DNA of 64,000 nt from Acinetobacter sp. WCHA55 (GCF_002165305.2 NZ_CP032286.1:1736001-1800000); one strand, 5' to 3'; shown: positions 9,122-19,293, counted from the stretch's first letter. Notes: generated from the letters alone by a model not told the origin. Numbers and translations: made by a program.

Positions 9122-10015
9122 TTACTTCATTAAAATTTCATGGAACATGTGACGCAGCCACTGATGACTGGTTTTATGATGGCAGGACATATGCCAATAT
9201 TGCTTCACCCCATAACTTGGGAAGGCAATTGGCGCATTAAAGATCTTTAAATTGCCACGTGAAAGTAGAACTTCACTCAAATAGTATGGAACTGTGGCGA
9301 TTGCATCTGTTTCTTGTACCACCAAGCCTACCCCCAAATAGCTCGGTAAACGCATTAAAATATCACGCTTTAGTTCTAAATTAAGCAGTTCGTTTTCAAT
9401 ATGGTAATGTCCCATCCCTGCATCAATATCGATATGTGACTCAGCCAAGTACTGCGCTGTGCTGATACTGTCCCCTGTCAAACGCGGATGATCTTTGGCG
9501 GCAATCACCACGTAATACTGCTCGAACAGTTGCTGCTGATAAAAGCCATTTTCCAATTGAGGTAAAAAACCCAGTGCCAAATCAATCTCCCCATTGGCCA
9601 TTTGATAACTGGTTTCAGAGGTGATCGGACGGATATTCAAACGAATATGAGGCGCATGTTTCTTTAAGTATTGCGAAATTTTCGGCAATAGCACCAAATG
9701 CGAAACATCGGTCATGGCCAAACTAAACTGTTGCTGTGAAGTCGCTTGGTCAAAATCAATCGTGAAGTTATTGATGATTTCAACCTTGTTTAAAGCTTCA
9801 CTGACCAATGGAAATAGCTGTTTCGACAGTTCAGTTGGCACCATTTCATTGCCAATCCGCAAAAACAGCGGATCATTATAATGTTGGCGAATTTTATTCA
9901 GAATGTTACTCACCGTCGGTTGACTCATTTCTAGATGATCAGCCGCCAGTGACACACTTTTAAACTTATAAACGTAAAAAAAGATACTGAGTAATTTACA
10001 GTCCAGTTCAAACAC
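9122..10015 (-). CDS. LysR-family transcriptional regulator
   Basis: This 297-residue protein has the LysR layout: an N-terminal winged helix-turn-helix (SVSLAADHLEMSQPTVSNILNKIR) and a periplasmic-binding-protein-like effector domain from about residue 90. Its N-terminus resembles the NahR/NodD-like branch. It lies upstream of the guanidine operon on the same strand, with about 115 bp to the sigma-54-type promoter, and faces away from the thiolase gene upstream. Whether it controls the guanidine genes is unknown, since LysR regulators more often act on divergent genes and none is present. The target and effector are unassigned. Confidence 0.88.
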   Translation of the reverse strand: MFELDCKLLSIFFYVYKFKSVSLAADHLEMSQPTVSNILNKIRQHYNDPLFLRIGNEMVPTELSKQLFPLVSEALNKVEIINNFTIDFDQATSQQQFSLAMTDVSHLVLLPKISQYLKKHAPHIRLNIRPITSETSYQMANGEIDLALGFLPQLENGFYQQQLFEQYYVVIAAKDHPRLTGDSISTAQYLAESHIDIDAGMGHYHIENELLNLELKRDILMRLPSYLGVGLVVQETDAIATVPYYLSEVLLSRGNLKIFNAPIAFPSYGVKQYWHMSCHHKTSHQWLRHMFHEILMK

Positions 10016-10333
10016 GAAAAAAATGTTCCTTATATGTATGGTGATGGTAGACGATCCATCATCTACCCATTATAGCGATGATCCAATGCTCAAAACTTAC
10101 TTTTATAAGCATCTGGGTTAATATCAGACATTTCAGCAATAAAAGCACATTAATTATACCTTTAGCTGTACTGAACAATGGATGCTTTTCCTGAACATTT
10201 ATGTCGCATGATCTGTACGTATATTACATAACAAAAAAGGTCCGAATCAATCGAACCTTTGATGAAATCAACCATGCCGAATTATAGATATTTAAATCAT
10301 TTTTCCAGTAGCCGCAGTAAGGATATTAAAGTT
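10016..10333. other. Intergenic region holding the thiolase terminator
   Basis: This stretch of 318 bases has no convincing open frame. At 10233-10260 the minus strand forms a hairpin (AAAGGTTCGA with TCGGACCTTT) followed by six T, a plausible intrinsic terminator for the thiolase gene. The rest should contain the promoter of the LysR gene, but I see no clear -35/-10 pair or operator. Confidence 0.6.
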
Positions 10334-11506
10334 TTAGTCTAGCAACTCTACTGCAATAGCAGTCGCCTCACCACCACCGATACATAAAGCAGCTACACCC
10401 TTTTTCCCACCAGTACGTTTCAAAGCATGCAGTAAAGTCACGATAATACGAGAACCAGATGAACCCAATGGATGGCCAAGTGCACAAGCGCCACCATTCA
10501 CATTGACTTTGGCAGGGTCTAAGTGAAAACCATCAATGGCAAGCATTGTGACCATCGCAAAAGCTTCATTGACTTCCCACAGGTCCACATCACTCGCAGA
10601 CCAGCCTGCTTTGGCTAAAACTTTCTCAATGGCACCTACAGGTGCAATGGTGAACTCAGATGGATGCTGAGAATTACCTGCATAAGCCGCAACTTTTGCC
10701 AATGGTTTTAGACCACGCGCGTCAGCAACTTCGGATGAAGTTACAACCAATGCAGAAGCCCCATCCGAAATAGAGCTCGAATTTGCCGCGGTAATCGTGC
10801 CGTCTTTTTTAAATGCCGGACGTAAAGTTGGAATTTTATCCACTTTGGCATTGAGTGGCTGTTCATCCTGATCAACTACAACATCACCTTTACGGCTACT
10901 CACCGTCACAGGCACGATTTCATCTTTAAAGTAGCCACCTTGAATCGCAGCAACGGCTTTATTTAAGGAACCAATGGCATACTGATCCTGCTGTTCACGG
11001 GTATAGCCTTTTTTATCTGCTATTTCTTGAGCAAGGACACCCATCGACAGACCTGTTTCAGCATCTTCCAAACCTTCTTGGAACATGTGATCAGTTGTTT
11101 TACCATGCCCCATACGATATCCCGCGCGTGCTTTTTCAAGTAAGTACGGCGCATTTGACATTGATTCCATACCACCCGCCACCACAATCTCGGCTGAACC
11201 TGCTTTAATCGCGTCAGCCGCTTGCATAACGGCTTTCATCCCCGAGCCACAAATTTTATTGATGGTTGTTGCACCTGTTGAGTCTGGTAGACCTGCCATG
11301 CGCATTGCTTGACGTGCAGGGCCCTGTTTAAGCCCCGCTGGAAGGACACAACCAAAAATGACTTCGTCTACATCAGCAGGTTGTAAGCCAGAACGGTTTA
11401 GCACTTCTTTAATTGTCACCGCACCAAGTTCAGGTGCTGTACAGCTTGACAGTGAACCCTGAAAACCACCCATTGCTGTACGTACACCGTCTACAATAAC
11501 AATCAT
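10334..11506 (-). CDS. Acetyl-CoA C-acetyltransferase (thiolase)
   Basis: This 390-residue thiolase condenses two acetyl-CoA to acetoacetyl-CoA or runs the reverse thiolysis. The acyl-accepting Cys is at residue 86 in NKICGSGMKA. The C-terminal NEAFA motif and GGACALGHPLGSSG, which carry the catalytic His and second Cys, are complete. Length fits the AtoB/PhaA class of biosynthetic thiolases. It appears to be transcribed alone, and no acetoacetate or PHB genes adjoin it, so its pathway (acetoacetate use, ketone metabolism or fatty acid breakdown) cannot be fixed. A TetR-family gene is divergently placed 518 bp upstream and could be its regulator. Confidence 0.93.
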   Translation of the reverse strand: MIVIVDGVRTAMGGFQGSLSSCTAPELGAVTIKEVLNRSGLQPADVDEVIFGCVLPAGLKQGPARQAMRMAGLPDSTGATTINKICGSGMKAVMQAADAIKAGSAEIVVAGGMESMSNAPYLLEKARAGYRMGHGKTTDHMFQEGLEDAETGLSMGVLAQEIADKKGYTREQQDQYAIGSLNKAVAAIQGGYFKDEIVPVTVSSRKGDVVVDQDEQPLNAKVDKIPTLRPAFKKDGTITAANSSSISDGASALVVTSSEVADARGLKPLAKVAAYAGNSQHPSEFTIAPVGAIEKVLAKAGWSASDVDLWEVNEAFAMVTMLAIDGFHLDPAKVNVNGGACALGHPLGSSGSRIIVTLLHALKRTGGKKGVAALCIGGGEATAIAVELLD

Positions 11507-12024
11507 TTTCTATTTCATCCTTTTTTGCAGTTTATTTGCTTTAAGCCCAATTAAGAGACTTAAAAACATTCCCTATCTATTTTTTCATATTACAAAAGGG
11601 TTAATCGTTTCAGATCTTATTTTAATGTTTTTCATAGTGCTACCGTCTCAAAGCGAGTCATCTATAAAGACATTAAAATAAACACACGTGAATAAAACAT
11701 CTATCCACATGACAGATGATCTATTTATCAACCCACAATGCATTCAAGGCCTCAGCACTAAAGGTTCTCGTCTTTAAGAACACAGTGGCTATACTGACAA
11801 TAGTGTAAAAATCACGAAAAAGGAATGCAATGGCCCAAATTTGATCTCTAGAGATCAAATTTATGGACAAAAATGCGAAAATGCATCTGAATTTATTTCT
11901 ATTGTTGAACAAGTGGATATTTTTAAAGCGATTGTAGTAATATCCAAGACCTTAGTTGAATTTAAATATTGAACCGAGTTAAATAGCCTCTCTATAGTTC
12001 TCATAAAATATACTGGAAAAGCCA
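11507..12024. other. Long divergent intergenic region between thiolase and TetR genes
   Basis: These 518 bases separate two divergent genes. A minus-strand frame of 63 codons at 11721-11912 has no recognisable family, no good ribosome binding site and no protein-like composition, so I do not call it a gene. The clearest content is the 26-bp palindrome at 11837-11862, listed separately. The region is AT-rich and should hold both promoters. Confidence 0.5.
11837..11862. promoter_or_regulatory. Perfect 26-bp palindrome, candidate operator
   Basis: The half-site AAATTTGATCTCT is followed immediately by its exact reverse complement, giving perfect dyad symmetry over 26 bp. It lies 163 bp before the TetR-family gene and 330 bp from the thiolase start. 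TetR dimers bind palindromes, so it is a candidate operator, but it is not placed right at the start of either gene. Confidence 0.5.
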
Positions 12025-12636
12025 ATGACTTCAGTACGCCAACAGAATTTTCTATTACGCAAAGAGAAAATTTTAGCTATGGCTGAGACTTTGTTATTAG
12101 ATAATAATCAAGACATCACCTTAAGCGAATTAGCAACGGAACTCGATATTGCAAAGGGTACAATTTACAAGCATTTCAAAAGTAAAAATCAACTTTATTT
12201 AGAGTTGATCATCTTGAATGAAACTCGTCTGCTAGAAATTTCTCAAAAACATAACAACGATATTAAAACGTATGTTTCCGAATACATGCTTTATAATATG
12301 TTGAACTCTAACCGTACGATTTTACTGCACGTTATTGAAGAACGTTTAACCAATAACGAACGTAAACTCAAAGAGCTTTTTGAGAAACTCTACCAAATAC
12401 GTGAACAACGTATTATTGAAATTAAAGACATGACCTCTGACTACTTAAAGTCTTTAGACAGCGCAATGTCCATTCGTGACTATTTATCTTATGTATGGAC
12501 AGTGACCTATGGTGCGTCATTGTTACTCAATTCAACGCATTATCAAAAATCAATCGGTTCACGTGAGCGTCTGATTAAACTGTACGTCAACCAAGCCCTC
12601 ATGACACCCGATAAAATTTCACACGCAGCCCTTTAA
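12025..12636 (+). CDS. TetR-family transcriptional regulator
   Basis: This 203-residue protein has an N-terminal TetR helix-turn-helix (residues about 12-58, ITLSELATELDIAKGTIYKHFKSK) and an all-helical ligand-binding domain with no recognisable specificity. The ligand and regulon are not evident. It is divergent from the thiolase gene, the usual arrangement for a local repressor, and a perfect palindrome lies in the shared intergenic region. A bidirectional terminator separates it from the convergent cysK. Confidence 0.88.
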   Translation: MTSVRQQNFLLRKEKILAMAETLLLDNNQDITLSELATELDIAKGTIYKHFKSKNQLYLELIILNETRLLEISQKHNNDIKTYVSEYMLYNMLNSNRTILLHVIEERLTNNERKLKELFEKLYQIREQRIIEIKDMTSDYLKSLDSAMSIRDYLSYVWTVTYGASLLLNSTHYQKSIGSRERLIKLYVNQALMTPDKISHAAL

Positions 12637-12650
12637 GCTTCTAAAACGGC

Positions 12651-12690
12651 ATAAAAAAAGCTAAACATTTTATGTTTAGCTTTTTTTTCA
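12651..12690. terminator. Bidirectional terminator between TetR gene and cysK
   Basis: The stem AAGCTAAACAT / ATGTTTAGCTT is flanked by A and T runs on the two sides, so it can stop the convergent transcripts of both neighbours. Confidence 0.85.
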
Positions 12691-12699
12691 TACAGCAAA

Positions 12700-13698
12700 T
12701 TAGTCTGCAGAAATATCTTCAAACAAAACTGAAGATAAATAACGCTCACCACCATCAGGTAAAATCACCACAATAGTTTTACCTGCATTTTCAGGACGTG
12801 CAGCAAGTTCAGCTGCTGCTGCCATCGCGGCACCGCTTGAAATACCCACCAAAATACCCTCTTGACTTGCTGTTTTTCGCGCCCAATCAATTGCTGTTCC
12901 AGCATCAATTGGCATCACTTCATCGACCAAATCAAGGTCTAAGTTTTTAGGAATAAAGTTAGCGCCAATGCCCTGAATCTTATGTGGTCCAGGTGTTAAG
13001 GTTTCGCCACGTTTAGTTTGCCCTATAATCGGCGACTCAGCAGGTTCTACCGCAACTGAGTACAAGGCTTGTTTTTTTACTTTCTCAAAATAACTTGAAA
13101 TCCCAGAAATCGTACCGCCTGTTCCAACACCAGCAACTAAAATATCAACTTTACCACCTGTTGCTTCCCAAATTTCAGGGCCTGTAGTTGCTTCATGGAT
13201 AGCTGGGTTTGCTGGATTTTCAAACTGTTGTGGTAAGAAATAAGTTTCTGGGTTTTCATCTACTAAACGTTGTGCTTCTTCTACCGCACCACGCATGCCT
13301 TTTGCAGGGTCGGTAAGCACCAAGTTAGCACCCAAAGCTTTCATTACTTTACGGCGTTCGATACTCATACTTGATGGCATAGTCAGGGTTAATGCATAAC
13401 CTTTTGCCGCAGCAACAAATGCCAAAGCAATCCCTGTATTCCCACTGGTAGGCTCTACGATGTGCATTCCCTCTTTAAGTACACCACGTGCTTCAGCATC
13501 TGCAATAAGTGCGGCCCCGATACGGCATTTGACTGAAAATGCTGGGTTACGGCTTTCAACTTTGGCTAAAACGGTTGCTGGGCTTTGTATAATTCGGTTG
13601 ATACGAACCAATGGGGTATTACCAATCGCTTCTGCGTTATTACTATAAACCGCTATCCCTAAATTATGAGGCGTTGGAAAAGCTGAATCCGTAGTCAT
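12700..13698 (-). CDS. cysK: Cysteine synthase A (O-acetylserine sulfhydrylase)
   Basis: This PLP enzyme of 332 residues makes cysteine from O-acetylserine and sulfide in the cytoplasm. The PLP-binding Lys is residue 57 in [11 protein letters not shown], the substrate loop is [11 protein letters not shown], and the phosphate-binding loop is [10 protein letters not shown]. The KCR variant of the lysine motif and the overall length fit CysK rather than CysM. The N-terminus carries about 15 residues more than E. coli CysK before the NTPLVRINR core, so an internal start cannot be excluded. It stands alone, convergent with the TetR gene. Confidence 0.95.
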   Translation of the reverse strand: MTTDSAFPTPHNLGIAVYSNNAEAIGNTPLVRINRIIQSPATVLAKVESRNPAFSVKCRIGAALIADAEARGVLKEGMHIVEPTSGNTGIALAFVAAAKGYALTLTMPSSMSIERRKVMKALGANLVLTDPAKGMRGAVEEAQRLVDENPETYFLPQQFENPANPAIHEATTGPEIWEATGGKVDILVAGVGTGGTISGISSYFEKVKKQALYSVAVEPAESPIIGQTKRGETLTPGPHKIQGIGANFIPKNLDLDLVDEVMPIDAGTAIDWARKTASQEGILVGISSGAAMAAAAELAARPENAGKTIVVILPDGGERYLSSVLFEDISAD

Positions 13699-13815
13699 AG
13701 CAATGTTTCCTATGTTGTTTTTAATGATGTATTGATTATCATACCCTGATTTTTAAATGCAAACTGACATTTGGTCGTGCATATGTTTTTATTTGATAAA
13801 TAAATCATTTAAACG

Positions 13816-13844
13816 GAAAAAGTATGGGTTTCCCCATACTTTTA
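13816..13844 (-). terminator. Intrinsic terminator after the rut operon
   Basis: The arms AAAGTATGGG and CCCATACTTT form a strong hairpin with a short loop, flanked by a T run on the minus strand, directly after the last gene of the rut operon. Confidence 0.8.
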
Positions 13845-13860
13845 GTAGCAAGTGAGCCAC

Positions 13861-14733
13861 TTATATTAGTGTTAGGCTATTCCACTTTTCCAACTCCGTG
13901 ACTGCCGCGCTAAAATCCATTTGTGTAGCCTGTTCTCGGTCTGTTTTTAGAAACAGTTCCTGCGTTGTATGAAAAATAGGAGTTTTCATCTGTCCTTCCT
14001 CCACCAAATCCAACGCAATGCCAATATCTTTTTGCAACAGATTTAAAGCAAAAGTTTTTTGAAAAGTTCGGCTCAAAACTTTTTGCGCCATCACTGTTTC
14101 AGACATGGTACTTTTACCGCTAGAGTGATTGATACAACTCAACGCGCCAGCTAAGTCAACGCCTTGATACTTCAATATAGACAAACCCTCAGACAGAGCC
14201 CATAAGTGTGTTGCCATGAGTGTATTGTTCACCGCCTTAACTGCAAAGCCTGCACCACTTTCCCCGACGTATTCAATCAGCCCCGCAAATGCCTGAATGA
14301 GCGGTTTTGCCCTTTCAAATCCAGCGATGGTGCCACCTACCATAACTGTCAAAGTACCGCGTTCAGCACCAATGGTTTGACCCGAAACAGGTGCATCTAA
14401 GTAAGTTACACCACGTGCTGCCAAATCAGTGGAAATTTGCTGCGCAGACATAGGCACGCCACTAGTACAGTCCACCCATAAACTTCCAGACTTAGGTGGA
14501 TGTAATGCAATTAAAGCTTCAACATCTGCGCTGGTCGGTAAGCATGAAAATATAATATCGGCTTGCACCGCTTGTTGGATTTGAACGGGCTCAGTGCCAA
14601 AGGTTTGTGCATGTAAAACCGCTTTTTCCACTGTGCGATTCCACACCCAAACATTATGACCCAGTTTTGGTAAATGGGAGGCCATATACCAACCCATTGC
14701 CCCAAGTCCTATAAATGCAATATTCAGACTCAA
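13861..14733 (-). CDS. 3-hydroxyisobutyrate-dehydrogenase-family reductase, probable malonic semialdehyde reductase of the rut pathway
   Basis: This 290-residue beta-hydroxyacid dehydrogenase has the NAD(P) loop FIGLGAMGWYMA, the substrate loop DAPVSGQTIGAERGTL and the catalytic Lys in AVKAVNN. It is the last gene of the rut operon, 9 bp after rutG. The usual rutE (a nitroreductase-like malonic semialdehyde reductase) is absent. I therefore infer that this protein reduces toxic malonic semialdehyde to 3-hydroxypropionate, as a non-homologous replacement. The assignment rests on position and family chemistry; other 3-hydroxy acids remain possible. Confidence 0.85.
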   Translation of the reverse strand: MSLNIAFIGLGAMGWYMASHLPKLGHNVWVWNRTVEKAVLHAQTFGTEPVQIQQAVQADIIFSCLPTSADVEALIALHPPKSGSLWVDCTSGVPMSAQQISTDLAARGVTYLDAPVSGQTIGAERGTLTVMVGGTIAGFERAKPLIQAFAGLIEYVGESGAGFAVKAVNNTLMATHLWALSEGLSILKYQGVDLAGALSCINHSSGKSTMSETVMAQKVLSRTFQKTFALNLLQKDIGIALDLVEEGQMKTPIFHTTQELFLKTDREQATQMDFSAAVTELEKWNSLTLI

Positions 14734-14742
14734 AACGTACTC

Positions 14743-16098
14743 CTAACCGTGTGCAATAGTGCTATTGATTTGATCATCCGACTTTTCTACAGCCTGCTCA
14801 TTTTCACTGCCTCGGTTTAAGAAAAGATTAAGAAGAATAGCTGCTAGTGTTGCGGTGCCAATACCACCTAGGTCAAAACTACCAATTTGTAAGCTGTAAT
14901 TACCAGTTCCCATAATCAGACACACCGCACCAATCATTAAAGTACTATTCTTGGTAAAATCAATTTTGTTATCGACCCAAATTTTTGCGCCCGCAACAGT
15001 AATCAAACCGAAAACAACAATAGATGCACCACCCAAGAGTGCAACAGGAATTGTACTAATCACTGCACCAAACTTTGGCGAAAGCCCCAATAAAATGGCA
15101 AACACACCAGCAAAAACAAAGATTGTGGTTGAATAAACTTTAGTGACCGCCATCACTCCAATGTTTTCAGCATAAGTCGTCATACCTGTGCCACCAACTG
15201 ACGCTGAAAGCGTAGTGCACACACCATCTGCAAAGAACCCACGTCCCATATAAGGAGATAAATTTTTCCCTGTCATCGCTGAAACAGCTTTGAAATGTCC
15301 TAAGTTTTCCGCCACCAAAATAATCGCAACAGGTGCAATCAACATCATGGCATTCACATCAAAGGTTGGGCTATGGAAAGTTGGTAAACCAAACCATGCT
15401 GCTTGGCCAACTTTGGCAAAGTCAATTGCAGTACCAAAACCCATGACATTGGTCAGTAAGAAGTAAATAAAATAGGATGCAACCAAGCCTAAAAGAAGCA
15501 ATAAGCGGCGCACCATCCCTTTGGTAAATACCGCAATCACACTAATACAAATAATTGTGATTAAGGCCATCCAAGAGTCAAATTGATTGGCTGATACACT
15601 TTTAATTGCAACAGGTGCGAGGTGTAAACCAATGATCATTACGATGGCGCCTGTCACAATAGGTGGCATCAACTTTTCAATCCATGCTGTGCCTGTACGC
15701 ATCACAATTAAGCCAATTAACGCGTACAATACGCCACAAGCAATGGTTCCACCCAGTGCTAAAGAAAGATTTGGATTTGATCCGACACCCGTGTAGCCTG
15801 TAACTGCGACTACTGCTCCAATGAAGGCAAAGCTGGACCCCAAATAACTTGGCATACGTCCACCAGTCATGAGGAAGAAGAGTATCGTACCTATGCCTGT
15901 AATGAAGATCGTTAGATTCGGATCAAAGCCCATTAGCAATGGTGCAAGTACAGTTGCACCGAACATAGCAAAAGCATGTTGTAATCCTAAGATAATGCTT
16001 TTGCCTACGGGTAAGTATTCATCTGTTTGCACAGGCGTTGTATCTAAATCACCTTGATAAGGCTTAAATTTTGGAAACCATGATTCTTTTGTTTGCAT
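14743..16098 (-). CDS. rutG: Pyrimidine permease RutG (NCS2 family)
   Basis: This integral inner-membrane uracil/xanthine permease of about 451 residues matches E. coli RutG along its whole length: AFAMFGATVLAPLLMGFDPNL near the start, MTGGRMPSYLGSSFAF, then SVGGTGMTTYAENIGVMA. About 12-14 membrane segments are visible. The frame opens at 16113, but a strong GGAGGGG ribosome site lies just before the Met at 16098, so that start is chosen. It imports uracil or thymine for the RutA ring-opening reaction. It lies between rutF and the reductase gene in one operon. Confidence 0.95.
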   Translation of the reverse strand: MQTKESWFPKFKPYQGDLDTTPVQTDEYLPVGKSIILGLQHAFAMFGATVLAPLLMGFDPNLTIFITGIGTILFFLMTGGRMPSYLGSSFAFIGAVVAVTGYTGVGSNPNLSLALGGTIACGVLYALIGLIVMRTGTAWIEKLMPPIVTGAIVMIIGLHLAPVAIKSVSANQFDSWMALITIICISVIAVFTKGMVRRLLLLLGLVASYFIYFLLTNVMGFGTAIDFAKVGQAAWFGLPTFHSPTFDVNAMMLIAPVAIILVAENLGHFKAVSAMTGKNLSPYMGRGFFADGVCTTLSASVGGTGMTTYAENIGVMAVTKVYSTTIFVFAGVFAILLGLSPKFGAVISTIPVALLGGASIVVFGLITVAGAKIWVDNKIDFTKNSTLMIGAVCLIMGTGNYSLQIGSFDLGGIGTATLAAILLNLFLNRGSENEQAVEKSDDQINSTIAHG

Positions 16099-16134
16099 GG
16101 GTTTCCCCTCCATGTAAAAGTAGGAATTTTTGAA

Positions 16135-16686
16135 TTAGCACATTGGTAATGGCTCGCAATAACCACGGTTAAAATACATCAGCGCATTTAGCCCATAACT
16201 TTGCTTCATAGCTTTGACTTGGCAAAAAAGCACGTCATGGCTACCCACAGACATGGTCTGTACCACTTCACAATCAAAACTCACCAAGGCGTCCTCCAAT
16301 ACAGGTGCATTGGTCAAAAGTGTGGACCATGTGCCCTGAGCAAAACGTTCAGGCATTGGGGTTTTACCCCCAAACAGATTAGATAAATGTTGTTGCTGGC
16401 TTGATAGCGTATTCACGCACAGTACTTGATTTGTTTTAAATGTATCAAACACAGAAGATGAACGATTTAAACACACCAATAACGTTGGCGGTGTATCGGT
16501 CACACTACATACTGCCGATGCCGTAAAGCCTGCCTGACCCGCCCCCCCATCTGTTGTAATCACATTGACCGCAGCTCCCAGATTCGCCATACCTTGACGA
16601 AACGTGTGTTGATCCAACATTGCCTCTGGTGCTTTGTTATTCAGCATGGTTTCAATTTGGTCTTTATTCATCAGTTTTGCATTCAT
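16135..16686 (-). CDS. rutF: NADH:FMN reductase RutF
   Basis: This flavin reductase of about 183 residues has the flavin_reduct domain ([49 protein letters not shown]). It supplies reduced FMN to the RutA monooxygenase. The open frame starts at 16698, but GGAG sits 6 nt before the second Met at 16686, which is preferred. It is separated by 36 bp from rutG and follows rutC, matching the usual rut order apart from the displacement of rutD and loss of rutE. Confidence 0.93.
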   Translation of the reverse strand: MNAKLMNKDQIETMLNNKAPEAMLDQHTFRQGMANLGAAVNVITTDGGAGQAGFTASAVCSVTDTPPTLLVCLNRSSSVFDTFKTNQVLCVNTLSSQQQHLSNLFGGKTPMPERFAQGTWSTLLTNAPVLEDALVSFDCEVVQTMSVGSHDVLFCQVKAMKQSYGLNALMYFNRGYCEPLPMC

Positions 16687-16744
16687 CGTATTCTCCATGC
16701 CCTAAAAAATCGTATATCAGGACATCAAAATTTGATTATTCCAC

Positions 16745-17128
16745 TTAAGCCACATGTGCAACCGAAGCGATTTCAACCAAAGCCTCCGGCTTGACCAGTC
16801 CAGTCTGTACGCAATAGCGTGCAGGTTTATCGCCTGGAAAATACTCGGCATATACAGCATTAATCGCGCCATAATCGGCCCAATCTTTCACAAAGACATG
16901 ATTAAAAGTGACGTCATCCATTGTGCCACCTGCGGTTGCAAGGACTCGTTTAATGGTTTCTAAAATATGTCGAGTCTGTGCTGCTGCATCACCAACGTGA
17001 ACAACGTTGTTATGTTCATCAAAGGCCAAGGTGCCTGATACATAGACGATATTGTCAGCCTTAGTTGCAGGTACAAATGGTGCAAGTGGTTTCGCTGTGC
17101 CTTCAGGCACAATAATTTCTTTAGGCAT
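16745..17128 (-). CDS. rutC: RidA-family 3-aminoacrylate deaminase RutC
   Basis: This 127-residue YjgF/YER057c/UK114 protein matches E. coli RutC (start [24 protein letters not shown], and [25 protein letters not shown] with the conserved Arg). It removes 3-aminoacrylate formed after RutB and releases ammonia and malonic semialdehyde. It lies 30 bp after rutB in the operon. Family and context agree, so the specific name is safe. Confidence 0.95.
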   Translation of the reverse strand: MPKEIIVPEGTAKPLAPFVPATKADNIVYVSGTLAFDEHNNVVHVGDAAAQTRHILETIKRVLATAGGTMDDVTFNHVFVKDWADYGAINAVYAEYFPGDKPARYCVQTGLVKPEALVEIASVAHVA

Positions 17129-17158
17129 GAGGTTTTCTCTATCTTTCGTATGACTGAC

Positions 17159-17908
17159 TTATGCTGTTCTTGCCAGAGGCTTATTGCCTGAGGTCTGAAA
17201 GGTGTTTACAAAACTTTGTGTATCAGACACCCAACCAAAAAAAGTTTTGATGTTATAGAGACTTGCTTCTTGTGCTTCGATAGGCCCAGCTTGATAGCAC
17301 GCATCCTTAAGAGCGACCCCAAAATACTCCAAGAAAAAACCATCCCTTAAAGTCGACTCGACACAGACATTGGTCGCAATACCAACAAAAACTAAATTTC
17401 GGATTCCTCTCACCCGCAACATACTGTCCAGTGCAGTATTAAAGAATCCACTATAACGAGGCTTTTCAATCACCAAGTCTTGTGGTTCAGGCTTGAGTGC
17501 ATCAATCAACTCAAAATCCCAACCACCTTTTGCCAGTAGCTTTCCCTGTAGCTCTGGATTTTTGCGCATGGTTTTTAAAGCATTCGACTTATGGAAATTT
17601 GGCGAATCACTGCCTCCTGCTTCACGGTACTGGTCATCCCAACCATTTTTAAAGTAAATCACCTGAATGCCAGCTGCATGTGCCGCAGTAATGGTTTTTT
17701 GAATGTTTTCAACCACAGGTTTTGTTTTAGATACATCAAACCCAGCCAAGTCCAAATAACCACCTACTGAGGTATAGGCATTTTGCATATCAATCACAAT
17801 CAATGCCGTGTGTTCAGGTGCTAAGACAATCTGTTCAGGTTCTGCTTTTAATGTTTTTGTGTTCAGACTTTGTTTAGTAAATTCTGCACAGACTATAGAT
17901 TCATTCAT
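17159..17908 (-). CDS. rutB: Ureidoacrylate amidohydrolase RutB
   Basis: This 249-residue isochorismatase-fold hydrolase cleaves (peroxy)ureidoacrylate to aminoacrylate and carbamate. The catalytic Asp is in [20 protein letters not shown], the Lys in [13 protein letters not shown] and the nucleophilic Cys in [15 protein letters not shown]. Length and motifs match E. coli RutB closely. Its ATG overlaps the rutA stop by 4 bp, a sign of translational coupling. Confidence 0.96.
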   Translation of the reverse strand: MNESIVCAEFTKQSLNTKTLKAEPEQIVLAPEHTALIVIDMQNAYTSVGGYLDLAGFDVSKTKPVVENIQKTITAAHAAGIQVIYFKNGWDDQYREAGGSDSPNFHKSNALKTMRKNPELQGKLLAKGGWDFELIDALKPEPQDLVIEKPRYSGFFNTALDSMLRVRGIRNLVFVGIATNVCVESTLRDGFFLEYFGVALKDACYQAGPIEAQEASLYNIKTFFGWVSDTQSFVNTFQTSGNKPLARTA

Positions 17909-19017
17909 GCACTTTTCTCCAAAATAACGCGTGGCGCATCCGCTTCAACCACGATATGTTCACGGCATTTCATCAAAGGTTGTATACGCTGACCAAAGTC
18001 TTCAACCCCTTGAACAAAATCATCAAAGGTAAGCAAAATACCTTCAGTCCCCTGAATTTCACCAATTTCATCTAACATGTGTGCAACATGTTCAAAAGAA
18101 CCGACTAAGGTTCCCATATTGATATTCACAGGCGAAACCGAAGAGGCCATTTGGCGAATATTGGTATCTGTTCCAGATTTGGTATCTTTACCCCCTTGGT
18201 TCATCAGCCAATTGATGGCCTCCATATCTGCACCAGCGTTATATGTTTGCCATTTCGCATGGGCCTCTTCATCTGTTTCTGCAGCAATCACCATAAACAG
18301 CACATAGGTTTGCACATCACGCCCTGTTTTATCGGTTTGCTGCTTTAAACGCTCATTGATTTCTGCATAGGCTGTCGGTGTATTCAGCCCTTTACCGAAA
18401 ACAAAGTTGTAATCGGCATATTTGGCAGAAAACTCAAGCCCTGTATCCGACTGGCCCGCACAAATAATCTTCATATCCGATTGTGGGCGTGGGCTCACAC
18501 GGCAATCCTGCATAGTAAAATGCTCTCCTTTAAAATCTGAACGACCTGTCACCCAGAGTTCACGCAAAATTTCTACATATTCAGAAAGATATTCATAGCG
18601 CTGTGCAAAATATTCATCTCCTGGCCACATCCCCATTTGCGTATATTCGGGTGCTTGCCAGCCTGTCACCACATTTAATCCAAAACGGCCATTTGAAATG
18701 GAATCAATGGTTGATGCCATACGTGCCACAATTGCAGGCGGCATCACCAACGTTGCTGCTGTTGCATAGATTTGGATTTTACTGGTCACCGCAGCGAGCC
18801 CAGCCATCAAGGTAAATGTTTCTAGGTTATGATCCCAAAACTCTGTTTTCCCGCCAAAGCCACGTAGTTTGATCATCGACAAAGCAAAGTCAAAGCCATA
18901 ATGTTCAGCACGTTGAACAATTTTTTTATTTAGTTCAAATGAAGGCATGTACTGTGGCGCGGTTTCCGAAAGCAGCCAGCCATTATTTCCAATCGGGCAA
19001 AATACACCTATTTTCAT
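17905..19017 (-). CDS. rutA: Pyrimidine monooxygenase RutA
   Basis: This 370-residue flavin-dependent (luciferase-like) monooxygenase opens the uracil ring at N3-C4. The start [19 protein letters not shown], the [13 protein letters not shown] segment and [12 protein letters not shown] are characteristic of RutA. It is the first gene of the operon rutA-B-C-F-G-reductase, behind a sigma-54-type promoter. The pathway releases both pyrimidine nitrogens as ammonia, so the cluster serves nitrogen scavenging. Confidence 0.97.
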   Translation of the reverse strand: MKIGVFCPIGNNGWLLSETAPQYMPSFELNKKIVQRAEHYGFDFALSMIKLRGFGGKTEFWDHNLETFTLMAGLAAVTSKIQIYATAATLVMPPAIVARMASTIDSISNGRFGLNVVTGWQAPEYTQMGMWPGDEYFAQRYEYLSEYVEILRELWVTGRSDFKGEHFTMQDCRVSPRPQSDMKIICAGQSDTGLEFSAKYADYNFVFGKGLNTPTAYAEINERLKQQTDKTGRDVQTYVLFMVIAAETDEEAHAKWQTYNAGADMEAINWLMNQGGKDTKSGTDTNIRQMASSVSPVNINMGTLVGSFEHVAHMLDEIGEIQGTEGILLTFDDFVQGVEDFGQRIQPLMKCREHIVVEADAPRVILEKSA

Positions 19018-19110
19018 CTCGTTTATCCTCTACACTTATTTAATTCTTTGCAGAACATCAAAAGCTAGATACAACAACACTTTTGACCTTTTGTTTGATA
19101 AAAATATATT

Positions 19111-19127
19111 TGCATAAGCCATGCCAA
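19111..19127 (-). promoter_or_regulatory. Sigma-54 (RpoN) type promoter of the rut operon
   Basis: The minus strand reads TTGGCATGGCTTATGCA. The GG (-24) and GC (-12) pairs have the exact spacing of the consensus TGGCACR-N4-TTGCW, with two substitutions (T for C and A for T). It lies about 95 bp before rutA. In E. coli the rut operon is activated by NtrC, so this fits established biology. Confidence 0.7.
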
Positions 19128-19293
19128 CTATTTTTTATTATTATTTTTCAATTAATTAATTAATTTTACTAATTTTTATTTTTTACCAAAAAGTAAAATT
19201 ATTTTTTACTTCATGCACTATCCCTGTGAAGAGTGATCAATTGTTGTGCGAAAAATGATCCAAACTAGATTTTTTATATTTTTTAGCCCAATT

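Noticed and set aside
9122..10015. LysR gene as regulator of the guanidine operon
   Set aside because: It is on the same strand and upstream with its own terminator region unclear; no operator-like dyad near the sigma-54 promoter was identified, so no link is claimed.
11721..11912. Minus-strand frame of 63 codons in the thiolase/TetR spacer
   Set aside because: No ribosome site, no family resemblance, and it overlaps the 26-bp palindrome; it looks like a chance frame in AT-rich DNA.
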